A stretch of DNA of 5,268 nt from Fimbriimonadaceae bacterium (lineage in GTDB: Bacteria > Armatimonadota > Fimbriimonadia > Fimbriimonadales > Fimbriimonadaceae): the NCBI GenBank assembly GCA_947447315.1, contig CANFJD010000198.1:1-5268 (forward strand). Direction: 5' to 3'. Both the position numbers and the translations under genes were made by a program. Shown in pieces: positions 1-5,268 of the stretch (positions are counted from its first letter, which is position 1; each line of letters opens with the position of its first letter). Under the pieces are notes generated by a model. The model saw nothing but the letters and a program-made list of their open reading frames with translations, was not told the DNA's origin and made no database searches.

Positions 1-2126
1 ATACGACTTCGGGTGAGCGGGCTAAGCAGAAGAAGCAAATTGCACCGGCCCTGATTACGACCCCGGAAAGTCTGATGCTAATGCTCAGCCAGCCAGGAGT
101 GCGGGAGCGGTTCGGGGCGCTAGAGGCGGTGATAGTGGATGAGTGGCATGAGCTGATGGGAACGAAGCGAGGGACCCAAACCGAATTGGCGCTGAGCCAT
201 CTTCGGTCGATTTGTCCGGCTCTCCGGACTTGGGGCGTAAGCGCAACATTAGGAAATATTGTTGAAGCGGCAGAAACCTTGGTCGGGTTAGGGAAGCCAT
301 ACCGGGTGGTCCGGGGCATGGCGGAAAAGGAAACTGAGATTGAATCACTTTTTCCGGATCGGATTGATCGGTTTCCTTGGGCCGGTCACTTTGGAACCCA
401 GATGACGGCGCGAGTATCGACCCTGATCGAGCAGGCGAGTTCGACGATTGTATTCACGAATACGCGGGCGATGGCGGAGATTTGGTACCAAAACCTGCTG
501 GGATTGCGGCCGGACTGGGCGGGATCGGTGGGTCTGCACCATGGCTCGTTGGACAGGGAAGTCCGTGACAACGTGGAACTGGGTCTCAAGACGGGCCGGC
601 TACGGGCGGTGGTGGCTACATCCTCGCTGGATCTAGGAGTTGATTTTTCACCAGTAGACCAGGTCATTCAGATTGGATCTCCGAAAGGCGTGGCGCGGCT
701 TTTGCAACGGGCCGGCCGATCCGGTCACCAGCCGGGGAAACGTTCCCATATCGTGTGTGTACCGACCCACGCACTGGAATTGGTAGACATGGCATCGGCA
801 AGGGAAGCCGCATTTGCCGGGCAGATTGAAAGTCGACATCCGATTAGAAACCCACTGGACGTGTTGGCGCAGCACCTTATCACCTTGGCGGCGGGAGACG
901 GCTTTCGGCCGAATGAGGTCCGCGAGGAGATTTCCGCCACCGTTGCCTATCGCGATATCAGCGACACGCAATGGCAATGGACGCTCGATTTCGTTTCGAT
1001 CGGCGGTTCTAGTCTGCGGGCATACCCGGAATTCCGACGGGTAGTCCCCGGAGACGATGGCGTTTGGCGGGTGACGGACCCCGAGATTGCCCAACGCCAT
1101 CGATTAGGAATTGGGACCATTACTAGCGACGCGTCGATCAATGTTCGTCTGCAATCGGGCGGAATGCTCGGGAGCGTAGAGGAGAGCTTTGTGGCGAGGC
1201 TGAACAAGGGCGATCGATTTGTCTTTGCCGGTCAGCCATTGGAGTTTGTCCGAGTGAAGGACATGACGGCGATTGTGGTCCGTGCGAAGTCGTCCCAAGG
1301 TCTGGTCCCAAGATGGGGCGGCGGCCGTTTACCCCTGTCGAGCGAGTTAGCCTTCGCAATTCGGACGAATCTAGACCGGGCGAGTAATGGGGAACTGGAG
1401 TCGGATGAGTTGCGCTTTGTCGCACCGATTTTGGAATTGCAGGCGAAGTGGTCTGCCTTACCAAAGCTGGATGAAGTGCTAGTGGAGTCTTTTGAGGATT
1501 CTGAGGGACATCACTTGTTCTTCTATCCCTTTGAAGGGAGGTTGGTTCACGAAGGGTTGGCGGCCCTGTTCGCATACCGATTCAGCCAACTCTTGCCGAT
1601 TACCTTTACGATTGCCTGCAACGACTACGGGTTTGAATTGCTATCTCTAGACCCGGCACCGCTGGATGTGGCAATGAAGCATCAGTTGTTTTCGCCTACA
1701 AATTTGGCGCACGACATTCCGGCTTCGTTGAATGCGGTGGAGATGGCGCGGCGTCAATTTCGGGAGATTGCCCGAGTGGCGGGACTCGTATTTTCGGGCT
1801 ATCCGGGGGCAAACAAGTCGGCCAAGCAGGTGCAGGCGACGAGCGGACTATTTTTCGATGTTTTCAGTCGGTACGACCCGGAGAATTTGCTGTTTCAGCA
1901 GTCGTTTCGGGAAGTTCTGGAGCGTCAATTGGAGGAATCTCGGCTGGCGGCAGCGCTCGATCGGATTTCGAACTCTCGCATCTTGGTGACCGAGCCGCCG
2001 CGGGCGACGCCGCTGTCGTTTCCGATTTTGGTGGATCGACTGCGTGATACAGTGACGAGTGAATCGCTGGCGGACCGGGTGGGGCGGATTACGGCGGAGC
2101 TAGAAGCCGCGGCAGATGCGCGTTAG
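1..2126 (+). CDS. Ligase-associated Lhr-type DEXH-box DNA helicase (5' partial)
   Basis: ATP-dependent superfamily 2 helicase/translocase of the Lhr-Core type, a cytoplasmic DNA-repair enzyme usually encoded with an ATP-dependent ligase, an exonuclease and PdeM. The frame is open from base 3 to the TAG at 2124-2126 (707 codons); the family is roughly 800-850 residues, so about 100-140 residues including Walker A are outside. Counting from the Met at base 75, visible motifs are TTPESL just before it (motif Ib), DEWHE at 22-26 (motif II; the Trp form is typical of the ligase-associated branch), SATLGN 56-61 (III), IVFTNTRA 125-132 (IV), LHHGSLDR 154-161, VATSSLDLGVDF 180-191 (V) and QRAGRSGH 211-218 (VI, arginine finger). 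A winged-helix region follows, then the Lhr C-terminal domain with FYPFEGR at 483-489 and a CNDYGFEL segment. No frameshift or missing motif is seen in the visible part. Met 75 is internal and not the start. The family assignment is firm; its role in damage repair is inferred from the family. Confidence 0.95.
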   Translation, partial: TTSGERAKQKKQIAPALITTPESLMLMLSQPGVRERFGALEAVIVDEWHELMGTKRGTQTELALSHLRSICPALRTWGVSATLGNIVEAAETLVGLGKPYRVVRGMAEKETEIESLFPDRIDRFPWAGHFGTQMTARVSTLIEQASSTIVFTNTRAMAEIWYQNLLGLRPDWAGSVGLHHGSLDREVRDNVELGLKTGRLRAVVATSSLDLGVDFSPVDQVIQIGSPKGVARLLQRAGRSGHQPGKRSHIVCVPTHALELVDMASAREAAFAGQIESRHPIRNPLDVLAQHLITLAAGDGFRPNEVREEISATVAYRDISDTQWQWTLDFVSIGGSSLRAYPEFRRVVPGDDGVWRVTDPEIAQRHRLGIGTITSDASINVRLQSGGMLGSVEESFVARLNKGDRFVFAGQPLEFVRVKDMTAIVVRAKSSQGLVPRWGGGRLPLSSELAFAIRTNLDRASNGELESDELRFVAPILELQAKWSALPKLDEVLVESFEDSEGHHLFFYPFEGRLVHEGLAALFAYRFSQLLPITFTIACNDYGFELLSLDPAPLDVAMKHQLFSPTNLAHDIPASLNAVEMARRQFREIARVAGLVFSGYPGANKSAKQVQATSGLFFDVFSRYDPENLLFQQSFREVLERQLEESRLAAALDRISNSRILVTEPPRATPLSFPILVDRLRDTVTSESLADRVGRITAELEAAADAR

Positions 2127-2238
2127 TTGCTTGAGCGCCTTCCACGCCAGACGGAGCGGGTGAAAACGCATCTGTTCGTGTCGTCTCGTTTGCTTGCGAT
2201 TTTTCACATTCCCAAAACTTTTACCGGGTTGAGTCTCT

Positions 2239-2266
2239 GTAAAGTGCGCATATCGCAGCACTTAAC
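2239..2266. repeat. Inverted repeat, 9-bp arms with 10-bp spacer
   Basis: GTAAAGTGC at 2239-2247 and GCACTTAAC at 2258-2266 are reverse complements at 8 of 9 positions (the mismatch is A2241 against A2264). The inner bases GC (2248-2249) and a second GC one base before the right arm could extend a stem if one A is bulged. No T-run follows, so an intrinsic terminator is unlikely. It could be a repressor-type operator or an RNA stem; the sequence does not tell which. Confidence 0.45.
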
Positions 2267-2299
2267 CGATCATTCAGGAAAAGCATTGAGATGTCGGTT
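2264..2299 (+). repeat. Possible stem-loop sequestering a mini-ORF start codon
   Basis: AACCGA (2264-2269) pairs with TCGGTT (2294-2299) and CAT (2271-2273) pairs with ATG (2291-2293), with one bulged T at 2270. This gives nine pairs around a 17-base loop, plus two possible wobble pairs outside. The loop carries AGGAA (2276-2280), which could serve as a ribosome-binding site for the ATG at 2291, itself inside the stem. The left arm shares AAC 2264-2266 with the preceding dyad, so the two full structures compete at their edge. Pairing is seen in the sequence; any regulatory role is speculation. Confidence 0.3.
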
Positions 2300-2503
2300 G
2301 GTATGACGAGGCCGGGGGCACTCGAAATGCTGTCGGCGATGAAATGGACGGCGTAATTGAGATGCCCGCATGAGCTGGATCGCTAATCCTTAAAATGGAG
2401 AACTACAGTTGAATAGCCACGACAATTGATATTGACAACCTTCAATTTTGGATTTTTTCGACTCTGCGACCCGATTTGGGCAGGAATTTAGGCTCCTAGG
2501 TTT

Positions 2504-2516
2504 AGGTAGACATTTG
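2504..2516 (+). promoter_or_regulatory. Ribosome-binding site deciding the pdeM start
   Basis: AGG at 2504-2506, within TTTAGGTAGA, lies seven bases before the TTG at 2514-2516. The alternative in-frame TTG at 2448 has no purine-rich sequence before it, and the GTG at 2535 also lacks one. This favours translation from 2514. Confidence 0.4.
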
Positions 2517-3212
2517 ATTGGTATATTTGATGCTGTGGGGCGGGGTGCGAGCAGTTTTCGACTGAGAATTGGGCAGAAGGATGCAGTTCTCCATGCCGAC
2601 GGGACGATTTGGTTGCCAGACGAGCGGATGCTGCTGGTGGCGGACCTTCATTTGGGTAAAGGGAGCTCGTTCCGGGCTCGGCGCGTGCCGGTACCGACCG
2701 GCGCAACCGCGGCAACGCTGCGAAAGTTGACGGTGGCCATTGATCGAGAAACTCCGACGAGGGTGGCGATTCTGGGGGATTTATGGCACGCCCGGGACGG
2801 CTGTACGCCGGAGGTCATCAGCGAGTTTGAACGCTGGCTGGAAGAGTATCGAGCAGTCGAATTTTGCCTCGTGATTGGGAATCACGACCGAAAGAGCGGC
2901 TTGCCGAAGGTTTCAAATTTGGCAATGGACGAATGCCTGACGGTGGGCGACCTGCGGTTACGGCACGAACCGGAACCCGGCCAGGAAGGAACCCATGTGG
3001 TCGGTGGACATCTCCATCCAGGTTGCACGGTGACCGGACGCGGCGGGCAGGCATTTCGACTGCCGTGCTTTTGGTCGCAGCCAGGGGTGACTGTGTTGCC
3101 GGCATTTGGCGAGATGACGGGGCTGGCAATGATTTCACCGGGAGAAGGCGATACCGTAATTGCCTTGGTGCAGGGATCCCTCATTGACGTTTCACTCGCG
3201 GTCCGAAGCTAA
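2514..3212 (+). CDS. pdeM: Ligase-associated DNA damage response endonuclease PdeM (metallophosphoesterase)
   Basis: Calcineurin-like binuclear metallophosphoesterase; the characterised Pseudomonas homologue (MPE) is a manganese-dependent DNA endonuclease encoded with an Lhr-Core helicase. Numbering from TTG 2514 (232 residues), the motifs are ADLHLGKG with D44 and H46, GDLWH 88-92 with D89, GNHD 122-125 with N123 and H124, a histidine at 151 in RHEPEPG, and GHLH 165-168 with H166 and H168, so the metal-binding set looks complete. The conserved family N-terminus, a short strand leading into LLVADLHL, begins about residue 15. The frame is open back to a TTG at 2448, which would add 22 residues with no family resemblance and no ribosome-binding site; TTG 2514 has AGG seven bases upstream. 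GTG 2535 is a second option. No signal peptide is seen. It lies downstream of the helicase on the same strand but separated by a long gap, and converges on the hydrolase. Identity is confident, the start less so. Confidence 0.93.
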   Translation: MIGIFDAVGRGASSFRLRIGQKDAVLHADGTIWLPDERMLLVADLHLGKGSSFRARRVPVPTGATAATLRKLTVAIDRETPTRVAILGDLWHARDGCTPEVISEFERWLEEYRAVEFCLVIGNHDRKSGLPKVSNLAMDECLTVGDLRLRHEPEPGQEGTHVVGGHLHPGCTVTGRGGQAFRLPCFWSQPGVTVLPAFGEMTGLAMISPGEGDTVIALVQGSLIDVSLAVRS

Positions 3213-3259
3213 CTAGCACGGGGAATAACCAAATCCCGGATTCCAACCGAAATTATTCA

Positions 3260-3274
3260 TAATAATGATTATCA
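3260..3274. promoter_or_regulatory. Fur-family operator-like palindrome
   Basis: The 15 bases match the 7-1-7 Fur/PerR-type consensus TGATAATNATTATCA at 13 of 14 defined positions (A instead of G at the second). It overlaps a small hairpin-capable palindrome, ATTATT-CAT-AATAAT at 3252-3266. It sits between the convergent 3' ends of pdeM and the hydrolase, so neither gene would be controlled from it in the usual way. No GC-rich terminator is seen in 3213-3327. AT-rich sequence makes a chance match possible. Confidence 0.35.
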
Positions 3275-3327
3275 GAAAGTATGCGAATTTCGATTTTGGT
3301 CGCCAATGACCTCGACTGATGGATTCA

Positions 3328-4827
3328 TTAGGCTACGTGGCTGAGTTGGGTTACGCCAGGGTGACCGACTCGATACAGAACTACATCAAGGATCGTGGTG
3401 CGATCGGCTTGAATGAACCGCGGAAGATTGGTGGAGCTGATGTTGTACCGACACGGCAGATAGGCGATGAGTGACGTTTCCGCCTCGACGCCGTCAATTT
3501 CAACGGTGATCCCGTGCAGATCATTTAATCGGCTGTGTCGCGAGCCGTCCTTCCAATCTTCGATCCGGAAAAAGTAGCTGATGATGCCCGGCGTGCATTG
3601 GTTCTTGTGAACGTCTTCGATTAGGTCTCCGACGGATATTTTAGGAGTGGTGCCGTCGTTCTGAGTGGTATCGCCACCAAACGAATTAAAGAAGATGCTG
3701 GCACCGGGGACCGGCTGGCCCCATTGGTCCTTGACCCGTACGATTAAGTGAGCGTGCCCGTCGTACATCCGCCGGCGGTCGACGTGGAAGATGAAGTTGA
3801 CCGTTTCGGAACCTAAGTCGACCGAAGCTGCCGTGGTTTGGGCGGTACGGTCAGCGAACTGGTTGATTACGGCCTGATCGTCTTCGTTAGTGAATGCAGC
3901 ATGGATCAGCGGAATTACCTGATTTTGGTACTCAGAATCGGTCTGGGCTCGCAGACCACGAAATCGTTCATGAGTGAAGTCAAATACTTTTGCAAAAGCT
4001 ACTCGACCATTGGGACCGGCAAAAAATGCCTCCTGGACGTCGTAGTCATCGAATTCGTTGGGTTGCTGGGCACCCATGGACTGGGTGTACGCAATTTGGC
4101 GGGTACGGACATCGGAAAAGGATAGCGACTTCCCTGTCTGGTTAGCCTCAATGCGAATATAGTTGAAATTTAGGTTGGCGGTCGCCACCCGCACCACCCC
4201 ATCGGAGCCATCTTCTCGGGGATATCGAACGGGTAGCCACGCAAATTTGGTGTCCCACGCCGAACCCATAATGACGTGTTCACGGACTCCAAACTCGGGA
4301 TCTGCTTTCCGCTTTTCGACTTCCCTATGCATCTCGATGGTCCAGTCAGACCCTAATTCTAGAGCGGTGAGTACTTTCGCCCCACGTTCGGTGCCGTTGT
4401 ATTCCCGAAACCACTTCGCAAGATCGCCTTTGCCAAGATGGGCGATGCCGCTCCCGAAATTTGCCCCGGCCAGGTAGATCACCCGGCGAACTTCGCTGCG
4501 GGCGGATGCATAGCGACGGATCCAGTTGCGGATGACGAGAGCGCCGGTACTGTGGATGATGACGTTGAAATCGCGAATCGAATGGCCATCGAATAGGCCG
4601 TTTATAGGGTCGCGAAAGGCGCGGTCCAGGGCAAAGCTGATGTCTTCGATCGAAATTCCGTCTTCCAGCGAAATGTAGCGCGCGAGATTGATTTGGACCA
4701 GCGGATTTTCGGGAAAGAGATCACGGAGCGCACCAGGAAGTTCGCCGTACAATTCGGCGATGATGCCATCGCCAACAATGGGGTTGGCTTCGTCGGTTCT
4801 CCCTTCGGAACTATAGCCGTGGATCAA
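3328..4827 (-). CDS. Lipase/esterase-like alpha/beta-hydrolase with C-terminal beta-rich domain
   Basis: Probable serine hydrolase; substrate unknown. Numbering from TTG 4827 (499 residues), IHGYSSEG at 2-9 is the oxyanion-hole HG strand end, IHSTGA at 91-96 is the nucleophile elbow with Ser93 (a variant of GxSxG with Ile in the first Gly position), and GSDGVVRVATANLN at 207-220 resembles the acid-residue segment of lipases with Asp209 as candidate. The catalytic His is uncertain; His286 and His309 are candidates. From about 343 to the end the sequence is strand-rich, with VKDQWGQPVPGASIFF resembling carboxypeptidase-regulatory or bacterial Ig-like folds. No signal peptide or transmembrane segment is visible, so it looks cytoplasmic or exported by a signal-peptide-independent route. 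The TTG start truncates the usual beta-strand; the frame continues five codons further to an ATA at 4840-4842 (NPIVL before IHG), with CAAAGG correctly spaced before it, so the real start may be 4842. It is divergent from ffh and convergent with pdeM. Fold assignment is good, exact function unknown. Confidence 0.85.
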   Translation of the reverse strand: MIHGYSSEGRTDEANPIVGDGIIAELYGELPGALRDLFPENPLVQINLARYISLEDGISIEDISFALDRAFRDPINGLFDGHSIRDFNVIIHSTGALVIRNWIRRYASARSEVRRVIYLAGANFGSGIAHLGKGDLAKWFREYNGTERGAKVLTALELGSDWTIEMHREVEKRKADPEFGVREHVIMGSAWDTKFAWLPVRYPREDGSDGVVRVATANLNFNYIRIEANQTGKSLSFSDVRTRQIAYTQSMGAQQPNEFDDYDVQEAFFAGPNGRVAFAKVFDFTHERFRGLRAQTDSEYQNQVIPLIHAAFTNEDDQAVINQFADRTAQTTAASVDLGSETVNFIFHVDRRRMYDGHAHLIVRVKDQWGQPVPGASIFFNSFGGDTTQNDGTTPKISVGDLIEDVHKNQCTPGIISYFFRIEDWKDGSRHSRLNDLHGITVEIDGVEAETSLIAYLPCRYNISSTNLPRFIQADRTTILDVVLYRVGHPGVTQLSHVA

Positions 4828-4839
4828 TACAATCGGGTT

Positions 4840-4854
4840 TATTTGTTACCTTTG
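4840..4854 (-). promoter_or_regulatory. Ribosome-binding site of the hydrolase, pointing to an ATA codon
   Basis: On the minus strand CAAAGG (4854-4849) is followed by six bases and then ATA (4842-4840), continuing in frame as ATA AAC CCG ATT GTA TTG. A stop codon (TAA, 4848-4846) lies two codons before the ATA, so nothing further upstream is available in this frame. The TTG at 4827 is 21 bases from the AGG, too far for a normal start. Confidence 0.4.
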
Positions 4855-4893
4855 CGGGTTCCTGAAGCGCAATGTTACCTACGCAGCATTTGA

Positions 4894-4910
4894 CGGGGGG
4901 ACGCCCTCCG
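4894..4910 (+). repeat. GC-rich hairpin in the ffh leader
   Basis: CGGGGGG (4894-4900), loop ACG, CCCTCCG (4904-4910) forms a seven-pair stem in + strand RNA with one G-U wobble, ending 17 bases before the ffh ATG. On the minus strand one pair becomes an A-C mismatch, so it is stronger in the ffh transcript. No T-run follows, so it is not an intrinsic terminator. It might affect ffh mRNA stability or translation. Confidence 0.35.
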
Positions 4911-4927
4911 GTACCCTTAACGGAAGC

Positions 4928-5268
4928 ATGCTTGATAACTTGACTCGGCGCGTGGCCGGGATACTGAATGGCCTTGGCCGCAAAGGAAAACTGACCGAAG
5001 CTGACGTGACGGAAATGTTACGCGAGATCCGCGTGGCGCTTTTGGAAGCCGACGTCAATTTTAAAGTCGCCAAAGAGTTCATTGCCAAGGTCAAGGAGCA
5101 GGCGGTCGGCGAAGCAGTTTTCAGCAGCCTTACGCCGGATCAGACGATCGTAAAAATTGTTCGCGATGAACTGGTCGCGATGCTGGGAGAGGAGACGAGC
5201 CGATTTAACTACGGCCCGCAGCCTCCTACGGTCATCCTGATGTGCGGACTGCAAGGGTCGGGAAAGAC
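4928..5268 (+). CDS. ffh: Signal recognition particle protein Ffh (SRP54), 3' partial
   Basis: GTPase subunit of the bacterial signal recognition particle; with 4.5S RNA it binds signal sequences on translating ribosomes and delivers them to the receptor FtsY at the membrane. 113 codons are visible of about 440-460. The helical N domain fills residues 1 to about 90, with the family-typical GKLTEADV (20-27) and ALLEADVNFKV (37-47, the ALLEADV motif at the N-G interface), and SLTPDQTIVKIV before the G domain. The window ends in the G1 P-loop GLQGSGK (107-113), so the rest of the G domain and the methionine-rich M domain are outside. The ATG at 4928 gives the expected family N-terminus (MLDNLTRRV). 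The frame is open upstream to a TAG at 4814 but offers no ATG, GTG or TTG. The ribosome-binding site is poor: GGAAG is only one base from the ATG. Divergently oriented from the hydrolase across less than 100 bases. Confidence 0.97.
   Translation, partial: MLDNLTRRVAGILNGLGRKGKLTEADVTEMLREIRVALLEADVNFKVAKEFIAKVKEQAVGEAVFSSLTPDQTIVKIVRDELVAMLGEETSRFNYGPQPPTVILMCGLQGSGK

Larger units (their letters stand above)
2127..2513. other. Long helicase-pdeM intergenic region
   Basis: About 390 bases without a recognisable gene separate the helicase stop from the preferred pdeM start. It contains two dyad elements (2239-2266 and 2264-2299), a 21-codon mini-ORF at 2291-2356 (starts MSVGMTRPG, ends MKWTA) and a perfect TTGACA hexamer at 2432-2437. 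The hexamer has no convincing -10 box 16-18 bases downstream (the candidates are T-runs such as TTTTCG), so the promoter call is weak. There is no GC-rich stem followed by a T-run, so no obvious terminator for the helicase transcript. No tRNA-like fold and no recognisable riboswitch was noticed by eye. Confidence 0.6.

Noticed and set aside
2291..2356. 21-codon ORF as a real gene
   Set aside because: AGGAA is ten bases from the ATG, which is long, and the peptide has no recognisable family. Kept only as part of the leader observation, not as a gene.
2432..2460. TTGACA as the -35 box of a pdeM promoter
   Set aside because: The hexamer is perfect but 16-18 bases downstream there are only T-runs with no TATAAT-like box, so it is not called as a promoter.
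3281..3319. 12-codon ORF MRISILVANDLD after the Fur-like box
   Set aside because: Very short, with only a weak AGAAAG before it; such ORFs are common by chance.
3213..3327. Bidirectional intrinsic terminator between the convergent genes
   Set aside because: Only short AT-rich palindromes are present; there is no GC-rich stem with a T-run on either strand.
4846..4926. Heptapeptide LPLRVPE encoded on both strands (near 4847-4867 on + and 4906-4926 on -), suggesting an inverted duplication
   Set aside because: The underlying DNA agrees at only about 13 of 21 bases, both frames are non-genic, and the region is short. Chance similarity of the two facing gene leaders is the simpler reading.
4879..5094. 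Minus-strand ORFs opposite ffh
   Set aside because: They are shadows of the ffh coding frame, whose protein is unmistakable, and show no family resemblance.

Overview
The window is ordinary bacterial chromosome: moderately GC-rich, compact genes, Shine-Dalgarno starts and some TTG starts. It holds a partial DNA-repair helicase, the PdeM metallophosphoesterase, an alpha/beta-hydrolase on the opposite strand, and the first third or so of ffh (signal recognition particle GTPase). Nothing points to phage, plasmid, transposon, CRISPR, tRNA or rRNA. The phylum cannot be fixed from this sequence; the Ffh N-terminus is clearly bacterial.

Layout: (1) 1-2126, + strand, the C-terminal ~707 residues of a ligase-associated Lhr-type DEXH helicase whose N-terminus, with the Walker A motif, lies left of the window. 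(2) 2127-2513, an unusually long gap for this gene pair, containing two overlapping dyad elements and a 21-codon mini-ORF. (3) 2514-3212, + strand, PdeM, the manganese-type endonuclease normally encoded beside this helicase. (4) 3213-3327, a short convergent gap with a sequence very close to the 7-1-7 Fur-family operator consensus. (5) 3328-4827 (possibly 4842), - strand, a ~500-residue lipase/esterase-like alpha/beta-hydrolase with a C-terminal beta-rich domain. (6) about 4843-4927, a short divergent intergenic region. (7) 4928 to the right edge, + strand, ffh, cut inside the G1 P-loop.

Helicase and PdeM belong to the known bacterial nucleic-acid repair cluster (Lhr-Core helicase, metallophosphoesterase, beta-CASP-type exonuclease, ATP-dependent DNA ligase); the ligase and exonuclease, if present, would be expected left of the window. 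The hydrolase and ffh are functionally unrelated neighbours as far as can be seen. I found no clearly new multi-gene system. The points most worth a second look are the structured helicase-pdeM gap, the isolated Fur-like box between convergent genes, and the hydrolase whose best-placed Shine-Dalgarno points to an ATA codon.
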